From: Candidatus Cloacimonadota bacterium
Lineage (GTDB): Bacteria > Cloacimonadota > Cloacimonadia > Cloacimonadales > Cloacimonadaceae
Assembly (NCBI GenBank): GCA_028706475.1
Contig: JAQWBI010000007.1
Span: 1 to 61,571 of the forward strand
Direction: 5' to 3'
DNA: 61,571 nucleotides
How positions within the stretch are numbered: position 1 is the stretch's first letter; every line of letters begins with the position of its first letter. The notes beneath the pieces are model-generated. The model had not been told where the DNA came from. It saw only the letters and a list, made by a program, of their open reading frames with translations, and did not search any database. Position numbers and translations under genes: made by a program. Positions 17,089 through 25,510 of the stretch are shown here, piece after piece.

Positions 17089-17832
17089 ATGCGCCTGATT
17101 AGCGCTGACCTGCATATACATAGCGTGTTATCTCCCTGTGGAGGCCTGGAGATGTCGCCTTCAGCGCTGACCGCCAGACTGAAAGCACTGCAAATAGAAT
17201 GGTTTGCCATCACAGATCATAATAGCATGGCAAATTGTCCTGCTTATGAGGCGGTTGCAAATAAAGCTGGAATTTCGTTTAGCTGGGGAGTGGAAATTCA
17301 GACTTTGGAAGAAATTCATCTGTTAGCCTATTTTGATAATCGGGAAATGGCATTAGCTTTTGATTCAGAACTCTATAAGTCATTATTGCCCATCGAAAAC
17401 GATCCTGAATACTTTGGAGATCAAGTTATCATTGACGAAAATGAGAACATTTTAAGAGTGGAATCTATTGCATTGATAAATTCCTCATCTTGGGATTTGG
17501 CCACTGCTACAGAACAGGTTTTAGCACATAACGGTCTACCTGTACCTGCTCATGTAGATGCTGAAGTAAACAGTGTTCTATCCCAATTGGGGTTTTTTCC
17601 TGTATATCCTGAATTTGAACTTTTGGGGATCACTGCGACATTGGATATGAACAGCTTTCTGTTACAACATCCCGAAATGGTGCAAAAAGCCTTTTTAAGA
17701 GCTAGTGATGCCCATTATCTTTCAGATTTAAAGCCCGGACTTTGTAAAGTAAATGCCAAGCAAGCCACCGTAAGCGAGTTGCTTGCGGCAGCCCGAAAGC
17801 AAGACGGTAGATTCATAGACTTTTACACATAA
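17089..17832 (+). CDS. PHP-domain phosphoesterase
   Basis: A 247-residue metal-dependent phosphoesterase of the PHP superfamily. Metal ligands are visible in SADLHIHSVLSPCGG near residue 5, FAITDHNSMAN near 39, GVEIQTLEEIHLLAYF near 64, PAHVDAEVNS near 155 and ASDAHYLSDL near 205. The family includes histidinol phosphatase and nucleoside 3',5'-bisphosphate phosphatases; the substrate of the hydrogenase-linked group is not known. It starts nine bases after the second DRTGG gene. A small phosphorylated signal as substrate would suit the sensory block, but that is inference. Confidence 0.85.
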   Translation: MRLISADLHIHSVLSPCGGLEMSPSALTARLKALQIEWFAITDHNSMANCPAYEAVANKAGISFSWGVEIQTLEEIHLLAYFDNREMALAFDSELYKSLLPIENDPEYFGDQVIIDENENILRVESIALINSSSWDLATATEQVLAHNGLPVPAHVDAEVNSVLSQLGFFPVYPEFELLGITATLDMNSFLLQHPEMVQKAFLRASDAHYLSDLKPGLCKVNAKQATVSELLAAARKQDGRFIDFYT

Positions 17833-17858
17833 AATTGAATGATAGACAAGGAGGAGTT

Positions 17859-18341
17859 ATGGCTTCCATAGCTCAAGACAAGAATCGTCTCTATGATCGC
17901 CTGGCAGAGGTGATCGAAGAAAAGAAGGATCTGCGTAATCCGCTGATCGAAGTTTTGCGTATAGCCCAGGAAATCTTTGGATACCTGCCGGTTGAAGTGC
18001 AAGAATTTGTTGCAGAAAAAATGAACATCCCCGCCAGCAAAATATACGGCGTGGTTACTTTCTACAACTTTTTCTCTATGAAACCCCGTGGCAAGTACAC
18101 ATTGAATGTATGCACCGGAACTGCATGTTTCGTGAAAGGTGCACCCCGACTCATCCAGATGATTTCGGAAGAGTTGGGTATCTCCATGGGCGAAACCACA
18201 AAAGACGGGAAATTTACGATGAGTGCAGTCCGATGCGTTGGAGCTTGTTCTCTGGCTCCTGTTTTTGTGATCGGAGAGGATACTTATGGGCGTAACGATA
18301 ACAAAGACAAGATCAAAGAAATCCTAAAACGTTACGAGTAA
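17859..18341 (+). CDS. hydC: NuoE/HydC-type [2Fe-2S] subunit (first copy)
   Basis: A 160-residue thioredoxin-like [2Fe-2S] protein, the small diaphorase subunit of NAD-linked [FeFe]-hydrogenases. Cluster cysteines are in CTGTACFVKGA near residue 90 and CVGACSLAP near 131. GVVTFYNFFSMKPRGKYT is the family signature. ATG 17859 is chosen over the upstream 17835 because AAGGAGGAG ends three bases before it. It passes electrons between FMN in HydB and the chain leading to HydA. A second NuoE-like gene lies at 21162. Confidence 0.92.
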   Translation: MASIAQDKNRLYDRLAEVIEEKKDLRNPLIEVLRIAQEIFGYLPVEVQEFVAEKMNIPASKIYGVVTFYNFFSMKPRGKYTLNVCTGTACFVKGAPRLIQMISEELGISMGETTKDGKFTMSAVRCVGACSLAPVFVIGEDTYGRNDNKDKIKEILKRYE

Positions 18342-18345
18342 TTCA

Positions 18346-18915
18346 ATGCAAGACATCTCTTTGCACCTATTAGATATTCTGGAAAACTCTGTAAGAGCAG
18401 GAGCAAGAAATATCAAGGTGCGCGTGATAAACAATGTGTTGAAGAATCGTCTGCGAATCATCGTTGAAGACGATGGCTCAGGGATGGATGCGTACACTCT
18501 GGAAAAAGCTCAGAATCCCTTTTATACTTCAAAAGAAGAACGAGTAAAAAAAGTGGGATTGGGCATACCATTGTTCAAACAGAATGCAGAAATCGTTGGC
18601 GGTTCATTCAAAATGGCCAGCGAGCCTGGCTTTGGCACTGTTCTTACGGTGGATTTCCCTTTGGATCACATCGACAGAATGCCTTTGGGAAATCTGAAGG
18701 ATACACTTCTGGGTGGCATCATAGGACATCAAGATGTAAATTTCTTTATCCACTTTCTTTACAAAGACAAGGCTAAAGAGCTCTGTTTCCATTTCGATAC
18801 CAAAGCTATTCGGGAGGAGTTGGGAGACATCCCTCTCACCTATCCCGATGTTATTGAATACATAGACCAATCTTTATATGAAGGAATACAAAATACAAAC
18901 ATGGAGGATGTCTGA
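18346..18915 (+). CDS. GHKL ATP-binding protein (histidine-kinase-type ATPase)
   Basis: A 189-residue protein with an N-terminal histidine-kinase-type ATPase domain: N-box HLLDILENSVRAGARNIKV near residue 7, G1 VEDDGSGMD near 45, and GLGIPLFKQNAEIVGG near 67 with EPGFGTVLTVDFP near 92. No phosphoacceptor domain is fused. The C-terminal ~80 residues are unassigned. It lies four bases after hydC, and its stop overlaps the next start (TGATG). This protein type is a regular member of HydABC-like operons; the phosphorylation target is unknown. Confidence 0.82.
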   Translation: MQDISLHLLDILENSVRAGARNIKVRVINNVLKNRLRIIVEDDGSGMDAYTLEKAQNPFYTSKEERVKKVGLGIPLFKQNAEIVGGSFKMASEPGFGTVLTVDFPLDHIDRMPLGNLKDTLLGGIIGHQDVNFFIHFLYKDKAKELCFHFDTKAIREELGDIPLTYPDVIEYIDQSLYEGIQNTNMEDV

Positions 18916-19280
18916 TGAAAACACTGGCAGACCTTAAGAAAATCCGTGAAAAAGCCCAGGAAGATATGAAGCTTCGTGGCGGAAACGTACGCATGAAGAT
19001 CGTGGTAGGGATGGGAACATCCGGAATCGCGATGGGTGCTCGTGAAGTGATGAAGACCTTCTTGGAAGAAATTGCAGCAAGAAATTTGACCGACGTTATG
19101 GTTACTCAGACTGGCGAAAAGGGTCTTTCTTCAATGGAACCGGTAGTGGATATCATCGAAGATGGCAAGCCAAAAGTAACCTATGGGAACATGAATCCCG
19201 ACAAGGTCAAAAAGGTAGTTGTCGAACATATCGTTAATGGCAGAGTCGTCTCCGACTATGTTGTCGCTACCGGCAACTAA
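18915..19280 (+). CDS. HndB-like thioredoxin-fold protein with no cysteines
   Basis: A 121-residue relative of the HndB/[2Fe-2S] ferredoxin-like subunit of NADP-reducing hydrogenases. The diagnostic frame is present: KIVVGMGTSGIAMGAREVMK near residue 29, TDVMVTQTGEKGLSSMEPVV near 60, and VEHIVNGRVVSDYVVATG at the end. Proteins of this type that bind a cluster carry cysteines in GTCG and TGCxGxC; here these are GTSG and TGEKGLS. There is not a single cysteine in the protein, so it cannot hold an Fe-S cluster. The ribosome site AAAGGAGGAG of hydB follows at once. A structural role is likely. Confidence 0.8.
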   Translation: MKTLADLKKIREKAQEDMKLRGGNVRMKIVVGMGTSGIAMGAREVMKTFLEEIAARNLTDVMVTQTGEKGLSSMEPVVDIIEDGKPKVTYGNMNPDKVKKVVVEHIVNGRVVSDYVVATGN

Positions 19281-19295
19281 AGGAGGAGTAAATAA

Positions 19296-21152
19296 ATGTC
19301 TCTGAAACGTATTGACCTTTTGATCTGCTGCGGTTCTGGTTGTGTTTCTGCCGGCGCACTCAAGATCAAAGAACGCTTTCACACTGTGTTGGCAGAGCAT
19401 AATCTTTCAAACGAAGTGAATATAATTGAAACCGGTTGCATGGGGCCTTGCGATTACGGCCCCGTGATGGTTGTCTATCCGGAAGGAATTTTCTACAAGA
19501 AAGTAAGCCCGGACGACGTCCCCGAGATCGTAACCGAACACTTCGTAAAAGGCCGCCCGGTAGCGCGCTTGATGTTGCAGGATGAGGATAAGACTTTTTC
19601 TGCCCAAAAAGACATCCCCTTCTACCAAAAACAAATTAAAGTGGCCTTGGAAAACTGTGGTTACATCAATCCCGAAAGTCTTGATGAATACATCGCAACC
19701 GGTGGATATGAAGCCATGGCAAAAATGCTGACCGAGATGAAACCTCAGGATGTCATTAATGTTATAAAAGAATCCGGTCTGCGCGGTCGCGGCGGTGGCG
19801 GATTCCCCACCCATATAAAATGGCAGATGGTTCACGACAATAAATCGGATCAAAAATACATCATTTGCAATGGAGACGAGGGTGACCCCGGTGCCTTTAT
19901 GGATCGTTCACTCTTGGAAGGTGATCCTCATCGTGTACTTGAAGGTATGATGATCGCCGCTTATGCTATGGGTGCTACCAATGGTTTCTTCTACATCCGC
20001 GCCGAATACCCGCTTGCCATCAAGAGAATCAAGATGGCTATTCAGCAAGCCAAAGATATCGGCTTGATGGGTACAAATGTGTTTAATTCCGGTTTCAATT
20101 TTGATGCTGAAGTGCGTACCGGAGCCGGAGCATTTGTGTGTGGAGAAGAAATGGCTCTGATCCACTCCATCGAAGGCCAACGTGGTAATCCCACACCCAA
20201 ACCACCTTATCCGGCGTTACAGGGTTTGTGGGGTAAACCTACCGTAGTGAACAACGTAGAAACCCTGGGTAATGTACCCACTATTCTACGTAGAGGTGCC
20301 AGTTGGTTTTCATCTATGGGCACCGAGAAATCCAAAGGAACCAAGGTATTTGCTCTTACCGGAGATGTTAATAACACCGGATTGGTGGAAGTACCTATGG
20401 GAATTACCCTGCGTGAGCTGATATTTGATGTTGGCGGTGGAATGATCGGCGACCATAAATTCAAAGCAGTGCAATTGGGCGGACCTTCCGGTGGTTGCCT
20501 TACCGTTGACCATTTGGATACTCCCGTTGACTACGAAAATTTGAAAGCACGTGGAGCAATGATGGGTTCCGGCGGTGTAATCGTGATGAACGAAGAAAAG
20601 TGCATGGTGAATGTCGCTAAGTTCTTTATGGATTTCTGCGTGGAAGAATCTTGCGGAAAGTGCTCACCCTGCCGAATTGGCCTGAAACAGATGCTGGAGA
20701 TTCTGGAACGCATCACCTCCGGATACGGTCGTGAAGGCGATATCGAAGAATTACTGCGCCTGGGTGAATCCATCAGCAAGCTTTCTCTTTGCGGACTGGG
20801 ACAGACAGCTCCCAATCCAGTGCTTTCTACCATCCGTTATTTCAGGGAAGACTATGAAGCCCATATTCGGGATCATAGCTGTAGCACCAAGGTGTGTAGC
20901 GATCTCATGCACTTCAAAATTGATAAGGACAGATGCATCGGCTGCTCTTTGTGTTCCAGAAAATGTCCTGCCAGCTGCATCAGCGGTAATCGCGAAGAAA
21001 AATTCACCATCCATCAATTGGATTGCGTGAAATGCGGTAATTGCTTTGATGTGTGCCCGGTAAAGGCAATCGACAAAGTGCCGGGAATGCATCCCGAAAT
21101 TGAGGCTCATAGAGCTAATATGGCGAAAGCCGCTCACCATTACGACGATTAA
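19296..21152 (+). CDS. hydB: NADH-binding subunit of [FeFe]-hydrogenase (HydB/HndC type)
   Basis: A 618-residue flavin subunit. In order: a thioredoxin-like [2Fe-2S] domain (LICCGSGCVSAGA near residue 9, ETGCMGPCDYGP near 45), the NuoF core with FMN/NADH site GLRGRGGGGFPTHIKW near 161 and CNGDEGDPGAFMDRSLLEGD near 190, a [4Fe-4S] site ESCGKCSPCRIG near 449, and a C-terminal ferredoxin domain with two clusters (CIGCSLCSRKCP and CVKCGNCFDVCP, about 548-590). All cluster cysteines are present. It oxidises NADH, probably coupled with ferredoxin in an electron-bifurcating or confurcating complex, as in related HydABC enzymes. Confidence 0.93.
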   Translation: MSLKRIDLLICCGSGCVSAGALKIKERFHTVLAEHNLSNEVNIIETGCMGPCDYGPVMVVYPEGIFYKKVSPDDVPEIVTEHFVKGRPVARLMLQDEDKTFSAQKDIPFYQKQIKVALENCGYINPESLDEYIATGGYEAMAKMLTEMKPQDVINVIKESGLRGRGGGGFPTHIKWQMVHDNKSDQKYIICNGDEGDPGAFMDRSLLEGDPHRVLEGMMIAAYAMGATNGFFYIRAEYPLAIKRIKMAIQQAKDIGLMGTNVFNSGFNFDAEVRTGAGAFVCGEEMALIHSIEGQRGNPTPKPPYPALQGLWGKPTVVNNVETLGNVPTILRRGASWFSSMGTEKSKGTKVFALTGDVNNTGLVEVPMGITLRELIFDVGGGMIGDHKFKAVQLGGPSGGCLTVDHLDTPVDYENLKARGAMMGSGGVIVMNEEKCMVNVAKFFMDFCVEESCGKCSPCRIGLKQMLEILERITSGYGREGDIEELLRLGESISKLSLCGLGQTAPNPVLSTIRYFREDYEAHIRDHSCSTKVCSDLMHFKIDKDRCIGCSLCSRKCPASCISGNREEKFTIHQLDCVKCGNCFDVCPVKAIDKVPGMHPEIEAHRANMAKAAHHYDD

Positions 21153-21161
21153 GGGGAGATT

Positions 21162-21617
21162 ATGTATAAAGAAATCTGCGCTAAATACGCCCCAACCAAA
21201 GACAACCTGATATATATCCTGCACGACATTCAGGATAGCCATCCGCAACATTATATATCCCCAGATGCGGTAAAGGCTATCTCTGAATACTTGAATCTGC
21301 CGGAGAACCATATTTATGGAGTACTTACATTCTACTCTATGTACTCCACCAATCCTCGCGGAAAAAACATCATCCGCCTCTGCGAATCCCCACCCTGCTA
21401 CATCAAAGGAAGCGAAAACATTCTGCGCAAGCTGAAGACCATCCTTGGTGTTGGAGTAGGTGAAACTACCAAAGACGGTAAGTTCACTTTGGAACTATGT
21501 GCCTGTCTAGGTGTTTGCGGAAACGCACCAGTTATGATGATCAACGAAGATGTGTATGGCGATCTCTCAGAAGAGAAAGTAGAAGATATTATCGAAAAAA
21601 TGAGAGGGAGGAACTAG
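21162..21617 (+). CDS. NuoE-like [2Fe-2S] subunit (second copy)
   Basis: A 151-residue paralogue of the protein at 17859 with cluster cysteines in CESPPCYIKGS near residue 74 and CACLGVCGNAP near 110. GVLTFYSMYSTNPRGKN is the family signature. AAGGGGAGA lies before the ATG. Its stop overlaps the GTG start of the second NuoF-like gene, so the pair is translationally coupled and probably forms a second diaphorase module. Confidence 0.9.
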   Translation: MYKEICAKYAPTKDNLIYILHDIQDSHPQHYISPDAVKAISEYLNLPENHIYGVLTFYSMYSTNPRGKNIIRLCESPPCYIKGSENILRKLKTILGVGVGETTKDGKFTLELCACLGVCGNAPVMMINEDVYGDLSEEKVEDIIEKMRGRN

Positions 21618-23179
21618 TGAAATACTTTCGCTCTCATGTGCTGGTAGGCATAAATGAAACATCCGTAGCTGCCGGTGTACACAGCTTTGTGAAAGCTCTG
21701 AGAGCTGAACTGAGCAAAACCGGCTTGAGTGACGAAATAAACATTTTAGAAACCGGTCCCCTTGGCTTCTTTGGTAAAGGAATCTGCGTTACAGTGTATC
21801 CGGATAACATCAACTACGAGAACCTAAAAGAAGAACACATCACCGAATTGGTGCAAGAACACTTTCTGAAAGGTCGTCCTGTAGCACATCTCTTATTGGA
21901 ATCTGCCGGAAAGTTCAGCCCCAAGTTGAATTACAATAAACGTATTGTATTACGTAATTCCGGAATCATCGATCCCGAAAAGATAGATGACTACATTGGC
22001 ACTGGTGGTTACGAAGCTTGGGAAAAAGCTTTGACCAAAATGGAGCCCAAACAAATCGTAGATGAAGTAAAGAATTCCGGATTGCGCGGTCGCGGCGGCG
22101 CAGGTTTCCCTACCGGCGTAAAATGGAGCTTTACTGCACCGCTAGAGACTGAACAAAAATATGTGGTTGTGAATGCTGACGAAGGCGAGCCTGGAACCTT
22201 CAAAGACCGTTTGATAATGGAAGGTGATCCACATCAACTCTTGGAAGGAATCATGATCTGTGCTCGTGCCGTTGGCGCTACAAAAGCATATATCTATATT
22301 CGCGGTGAATACAAACTCTGCATTCAGCGTTTACAGAAGGCTATTGATGATTGTAAAAACTATGGCATCATAGGTAAAAACATCTTTGATAGCGGCTTTG
22401 ACCTTGATATTCAGATCAAGATTGGAGCTGGCGCATACGTATGCGGCGAGGAGACAGCGTTGATCGAGTCTCTGGAAGGAAACCGGGGTCACCCACGTTG
22501 GAAACCCCCGTTCCCAGGAGTGAAAGGCTTATGGCAGGCTCCCACAGTAGTGAACAACGTGGAAACCTTAGCAAACGTGCCTTTTATCATCGCTAATGGT
22601 GCCAACGAATTCAGTAAATATGGCACTCTCGAATGCCCTGGAACAAAGGTCTACACCATCCTTGGTGATGTAGCCTATCCCGGCCTTTGCGAAGTGGATA
22701 TGGGAACTACCCTTCGCACCATAATCAACGACTATGCCGGCGGCATGAAGAAGGGCTTTAAGTTCAAAGCCGCGCTGGTTGGCGGAGCTGCAGGTATGAT
22801 CCTGTCCGAACGTCTGTTGGATGTAAAGATGGATCTTGCCAGCCTGAATCAGTATTCAGCTGTTTTAGGCAGTGGCGCTATATTGGTGATGAACGAACAT
22901 CAAAGCATAGCAGATATGCTGTGGAGCATCCTACGCTTTTTCCGTCATGAATCCTGTGGAAAATGCGCACCCTGTAAAAACGGAACTCAACAGCTCTATC
23001 GCCTGATCACTAAAATAAAGAAAGGTGATGGTACTATGGACGATGTGGATCTGATGCTTAAAATCGCTGAAACAATGCAGCAAACTTCATTCTGCGCTTT
23101 GGGCCAATCTCCGATCATGGCTATTCGCAGCGCAATAGATAACTTCCGTGATGAATTCATCGCGATAACACAAAAATAA
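21617..23179 (+). CDS. NuoF-like flavoprotein (second copy, reduced Fe-S content)
   Basis: A 520-residue NuoF paralogue. The FMN/NADH core is intact (GLRGRGGAGFPTGVKW near residue 154; NADEGEPGTFKDRL near 185) and so is the [4Fe-4S] site ESCGKCAPCKNG near 446. The N-terminal thioredoxin-like domain is kept but its cluster cysteines are lost: VGINETSVAAG and ETGPLGFFGKG replace the Cys-containing motifs. The C-terminal two-cluster ferredoxin domain of HydB is missing. GTG 21617 overlaps the upstream stop; a longer reading frame from 21497 lies inside the previous gene and is rejected. Confidence 0.88.
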   Translation: MKYFRSHVLVGINETSVAAGVHSFVKALRAELSKTGLSDEINILETGPLGFFGKGICVTVYPDNINYENLKEEHITELVQEHFLKGRPVAHLLLESAGKFSPKLNYNKRIVLRNSGIIDPEKIDDYIGTGGYEAWEKALTKMEPKQIVDEVKNSGLRGRGGAGFPTGVKWSFTAPLETEQKYVVVNADEGEPGTFKDRLIMEGDPHQLLEGIMICARAVGATKAYIYIRGEYKLCIQRLQKAIDDCKNYGIIGKNIFDSGFDLDIQIKIGAGAYVCGEETALIESLEGNRGHPRWKPPFPGVKGLWQAPTVVNNVETLANVPFIIANGANEFSKYGTLECPGTKVYTILGDVAYPGLCEVDMGTTLRTIINDYAGGMKKGFKFKAALVGGAAGMILSERLLDVKMDLASLNQYSAVLGSGAILVMNEHQSIADMLWSILRFFRHESCGKCAPCKNGTQQLYRLITKIKKGDGTMDDVDLMLKIAETMQQTSFCALGQSPIMAIRSAIDNFRDEFIAITQK

Positions 23180-23197
23180 TACATGAGGAATAGAATT

Positions 23198-24982
23198 ATG
23201 GCTAAAAACGTCAACGTTTGGATTGATGGTCATCACCTGGAAGTTCCGGATACCACGACCATCATCGAAGCAGCCGACAAATACGGGATATATATTCCCA
23301 GACTCTGCTACCATCCTGATCTACCACCTACCGCAAACTGCGGAGTATGCGTTGTAGATATCGAGGGAAGCCCGGTTCCCAAACGTGCTTGCTGCACACC
23401 GGTTACAGAAGGTATGAAAATACACTCCAACAGCAAGAAACTGCGCTCATATCGCAAAACATTGGTGGAGATGATTCTCTCGAATCATGAAGTTATGTGC
23501 CCAACTTGTTCGGCAAATAATAAATGCGAATTACAGACCTTGGCAAACAACCTTGGTGTAGATCCTGATGCTCTGCCCAATATCCTAAAAAAGAAAGCCG
23601 TAGACTTCAGCTCTCCTTCCATTGTTCGCGACCCCAATAAGTGTATTGCTTGCGGACGCTGCATCACAGTATGCAATGAAGTGCAAACAGTGTATGCCCT
23701 AACCAATAGCGAGCGTGGTATCGGCAGCGAAGTGACTACCGCTTTTGGACTGGGTATGGCTAAAAGCCCCTGTGTAAACTGCGGTCAATGTACAGTTTAC
23801 TGCCCCACAGGTGCTCTGCGTGAAAAAAGCGAAGTCGATGATGTATGGGAAGCTATCTTGGATCCTGACAAGCATGTGATCGTGCAAGAAGCACCATCAA
23901 TTCGCGTATCTTTGGGAGAAGAATTCGGAATGCCGCTGGGCAGCGTAACTGCTAAGAAGATGTATGCAGCCCTTCGTAAGATCGGATTTGACAGCGTAAT
24001 GGATACGAACTTCACCGCTGACCTCACCATCATGGAAGAAGGTACAGAATTGGTGACCAAGCTGAAAGCCGGAGAAAAGCGTCCTCTAATCACTTCCTGT
24101 TCCCCTGGATGGATCAAGTTCATGGAAACCTATTTTCCCGATTTGGCAGATTGCGTTTCCACGGCAAAATCCCCGATGAGTATGTTTGGTGTGCTTTCCA
24201 AGACATACTATGCTCAGGAACATGGAATAGATCCTGCCAAGATAGTATCTGTAGCGATCATGCCTTGCACTGCAAAGAAATTTGAAGCCCGTCGTCCTGA
24301 AATGAACGACAGCGGATTCCAAGATACTGACTATGTACTTACTACTCGCGAGTTCTTGCGGATGATCAAAGAAGCCGGTATCGACTTTGCAAACATTCCT
24401 GATGAAGAACCAGACGAAGGTATGAGCTTCTACTCCGGAGCAGGAACCATCTTCGGTGCTACCGGTGGTGTGATGGAAGCGGCTATCCGCTCAGCTTACA
24501 CTCTGGTAACCGGAAAAGAACTGGAGAATGTAGAAATACAAGGCGTTCGCGGCCTTGAAGGCGTAAAAGAAGCTACTGTAAATATCCCCGGATTTGGTGA
24601 CTTGAAAGTTGCAGTTGCCCACGGTCTCAGTAATGCCCGTAAGGTGATGGATCGAGTTCGTGAAGGCTTGAAAACCAAAGGCGAGTCTCCCTGGCACTTC
24701 ATCGAAATCATGGCTTGCCCAGGTGGGTGCGTTGGCGGTGGTGGTCAGCCCTACGGCAATGACATCGCTTCCCGTGCACGTCGCGGTTTAGCTCTGTATG
24801 AAGAAGACAAATCGCTTCCAGTACGCAAGTCGCATCATAATCCAGAAGTACAGAGAATCTATGAACGCTTCCTTGGAGCTCCGAATTCTCCTCTAGCACA
24901 TAAGCTGCTTCATACTTACTACTTCAAACGTTCGATCAGCAATGGTCAGGTAGTTGAAGAAGTAACTCACAAACATCACTGA
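23198..24982 (+). CDS. hydA: Catalytic subunit of [FeFe]-hydrogenase
   Basis: A 594-residue H2-evolving subunit. The N-terminal [2Fe-2S] domain has CYHPDLPPTANCGVCVV near residue 35 and a later Cys. A His-ligated cluster follows (HEVMC, CELQ), then two [4Fe-4S] motifs (CIACGRCITVC and CVNCGQCTVYCP). H-cluster loops are TSCSPGW near residue 298, IMPCTAKKFE near 354 and EIMACPGGCVGGGGQP near 505. The first loop has Ser where group A enzymes usually have a second Cys. ATG 23198 is preferred over 23183 because GAGGAA lies nine bases upstream. It ends the operon; a terminator follows. Confidence 0.93.
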   Translation: MAKNVNVWIDGHHLEVPDTTTIIEAADKYGIYIPRLCYHPDLPPTANCGVCVVDIEGSPVPKRACCTPVTEGMKIHSNSKKLRSYRKTLVEMILSNHEVMCPTCSANNKCELQTLANNLGVDPDALPNILKKKAVDFSSPSIVRDPNKCIACGRCITVCNEVQTVYALTNSERGIGSEVTTAFGLGMAKSPCVNCGQCTVYCPTGALREKSEVDDVWEAILDPDKHVIVQEAPSIRVSLGEEFGMPLGSVTAKKMYAALRKIGFDSVMDTNFTADLTIMEEGTELVTKLKAGEKRPLITSCSPGWIKFMETYFPDLADCVSTAKSPMSMFGVLSKTYYAQEHGIDPAKIVSVAIMPCTAKKFEARRPEMNDSGFQDTDYVLTTREFLRMIKEAGIDFANIPDEEPDEGMSFYSGAGTIFGATGGVMEAAIRSAYTLVTGKELENVEIQGVRGLEGVKEATVNIPGFGDLKVAVAHGLSNARKVMDRVREGLKTKGESPWHFIEIMACPGGCVGGGGQPYGNDIASRARRGLALYEEDKSLPVRKSHHNPEVQRIYERFLGAPNSPLAHKLLHTYYFKRSISNGQVVEEVTHKHH

Positions 24983-25003
24983 TATACTCAATATCAATAA
25001 ATC

Positions 25004-25035
25004 GGCCGGTCTATAAACAGATCGGTCTTTTTTTT
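25004..25035 (+). terminator. Rho-independent terminator of the hydrogenase operon
   Basis: A 9 bp stem (GGCCGGTCT at 25004-25012 with AGATCGGTC at 25019-25027, two G-T pairs) has a 6-base loop and is followed by eight T. It lies 22 bases after the hydA stop. Confidence 0.9.
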
Positions 25036-25162
25036 GTCTAAGAACATCAATGACAGTATTCCTTTCCATCGCAAAAGGGAAAGATACTGCTGTCGTGTCA
25101 AGCTTGGAGTGTTAATCTCCGTATTCGGTACATTATCCTTCCCCTGAGACTGAAGGAGATTT

Positions 25163-25339
25163 GAAGCAGATATAAAGCCGTTATTATCCTGTCGTCACTC
25201 GATGATAACCCGATAATATCTACTTCATATCACGACGAAACCAAGAGCAATGCATCAGAAATTAATAAAAACGGTTGAATCAAATTGGAGGTTGGCAGCC
25301 CAGCAATAAAACGACATTCGTACCTTGACGAGTCACTAG
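25163..25339 (+). repeat. Dispersed intergenic repeat, copy 2 (palindrome plus block B)
   Basis: The palindromic part (25163-25226) contains GATATAA, TTATTATC, the shared TCACTCGATGATAAC (25195-25209) and AATATCTACTTCA. After about 60 less-conserved bases, block B (25282-25338) contains TTGGCAGCCCAG and AAAACGACATTCGTACCTTG, then ACGAGTCAC. The same two parts in the same order occur inverted at 35319-35500. The rest of the gap (25340-25510) shows nothing I recognise. Confidence 0.78.
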
Positions 25340-25510
25340 CCCTCATTGATTTACTGCCATATGCGATCCTCCCAAAGGTCTCCTATGCGGAGCTTGAGTA
25401 GCTCTCAGGATGCTTATGAGAGGTCTATGAGGCGATGTACCCAAGGGTAAGCAAGGCGCTTCCGCGAGATTGGAAATAGATTGAATACTTATGAGCTATG
25501 TACTACAGTA

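Noticed and set aside
21497-21617. N-terminal extension of the second NuoF-like protein
   Set aside because: The extra region lies wholly inside the upstream NuoE-like gene. The GTG at 21617 overlaps that stop and gives the normal NuoF start.
25340-25510. CRISPR-like or structured-RNA content in the GC-rich gap
   Set aside because: No regularly spaced repeat is present and no convincing fold was found by eye.
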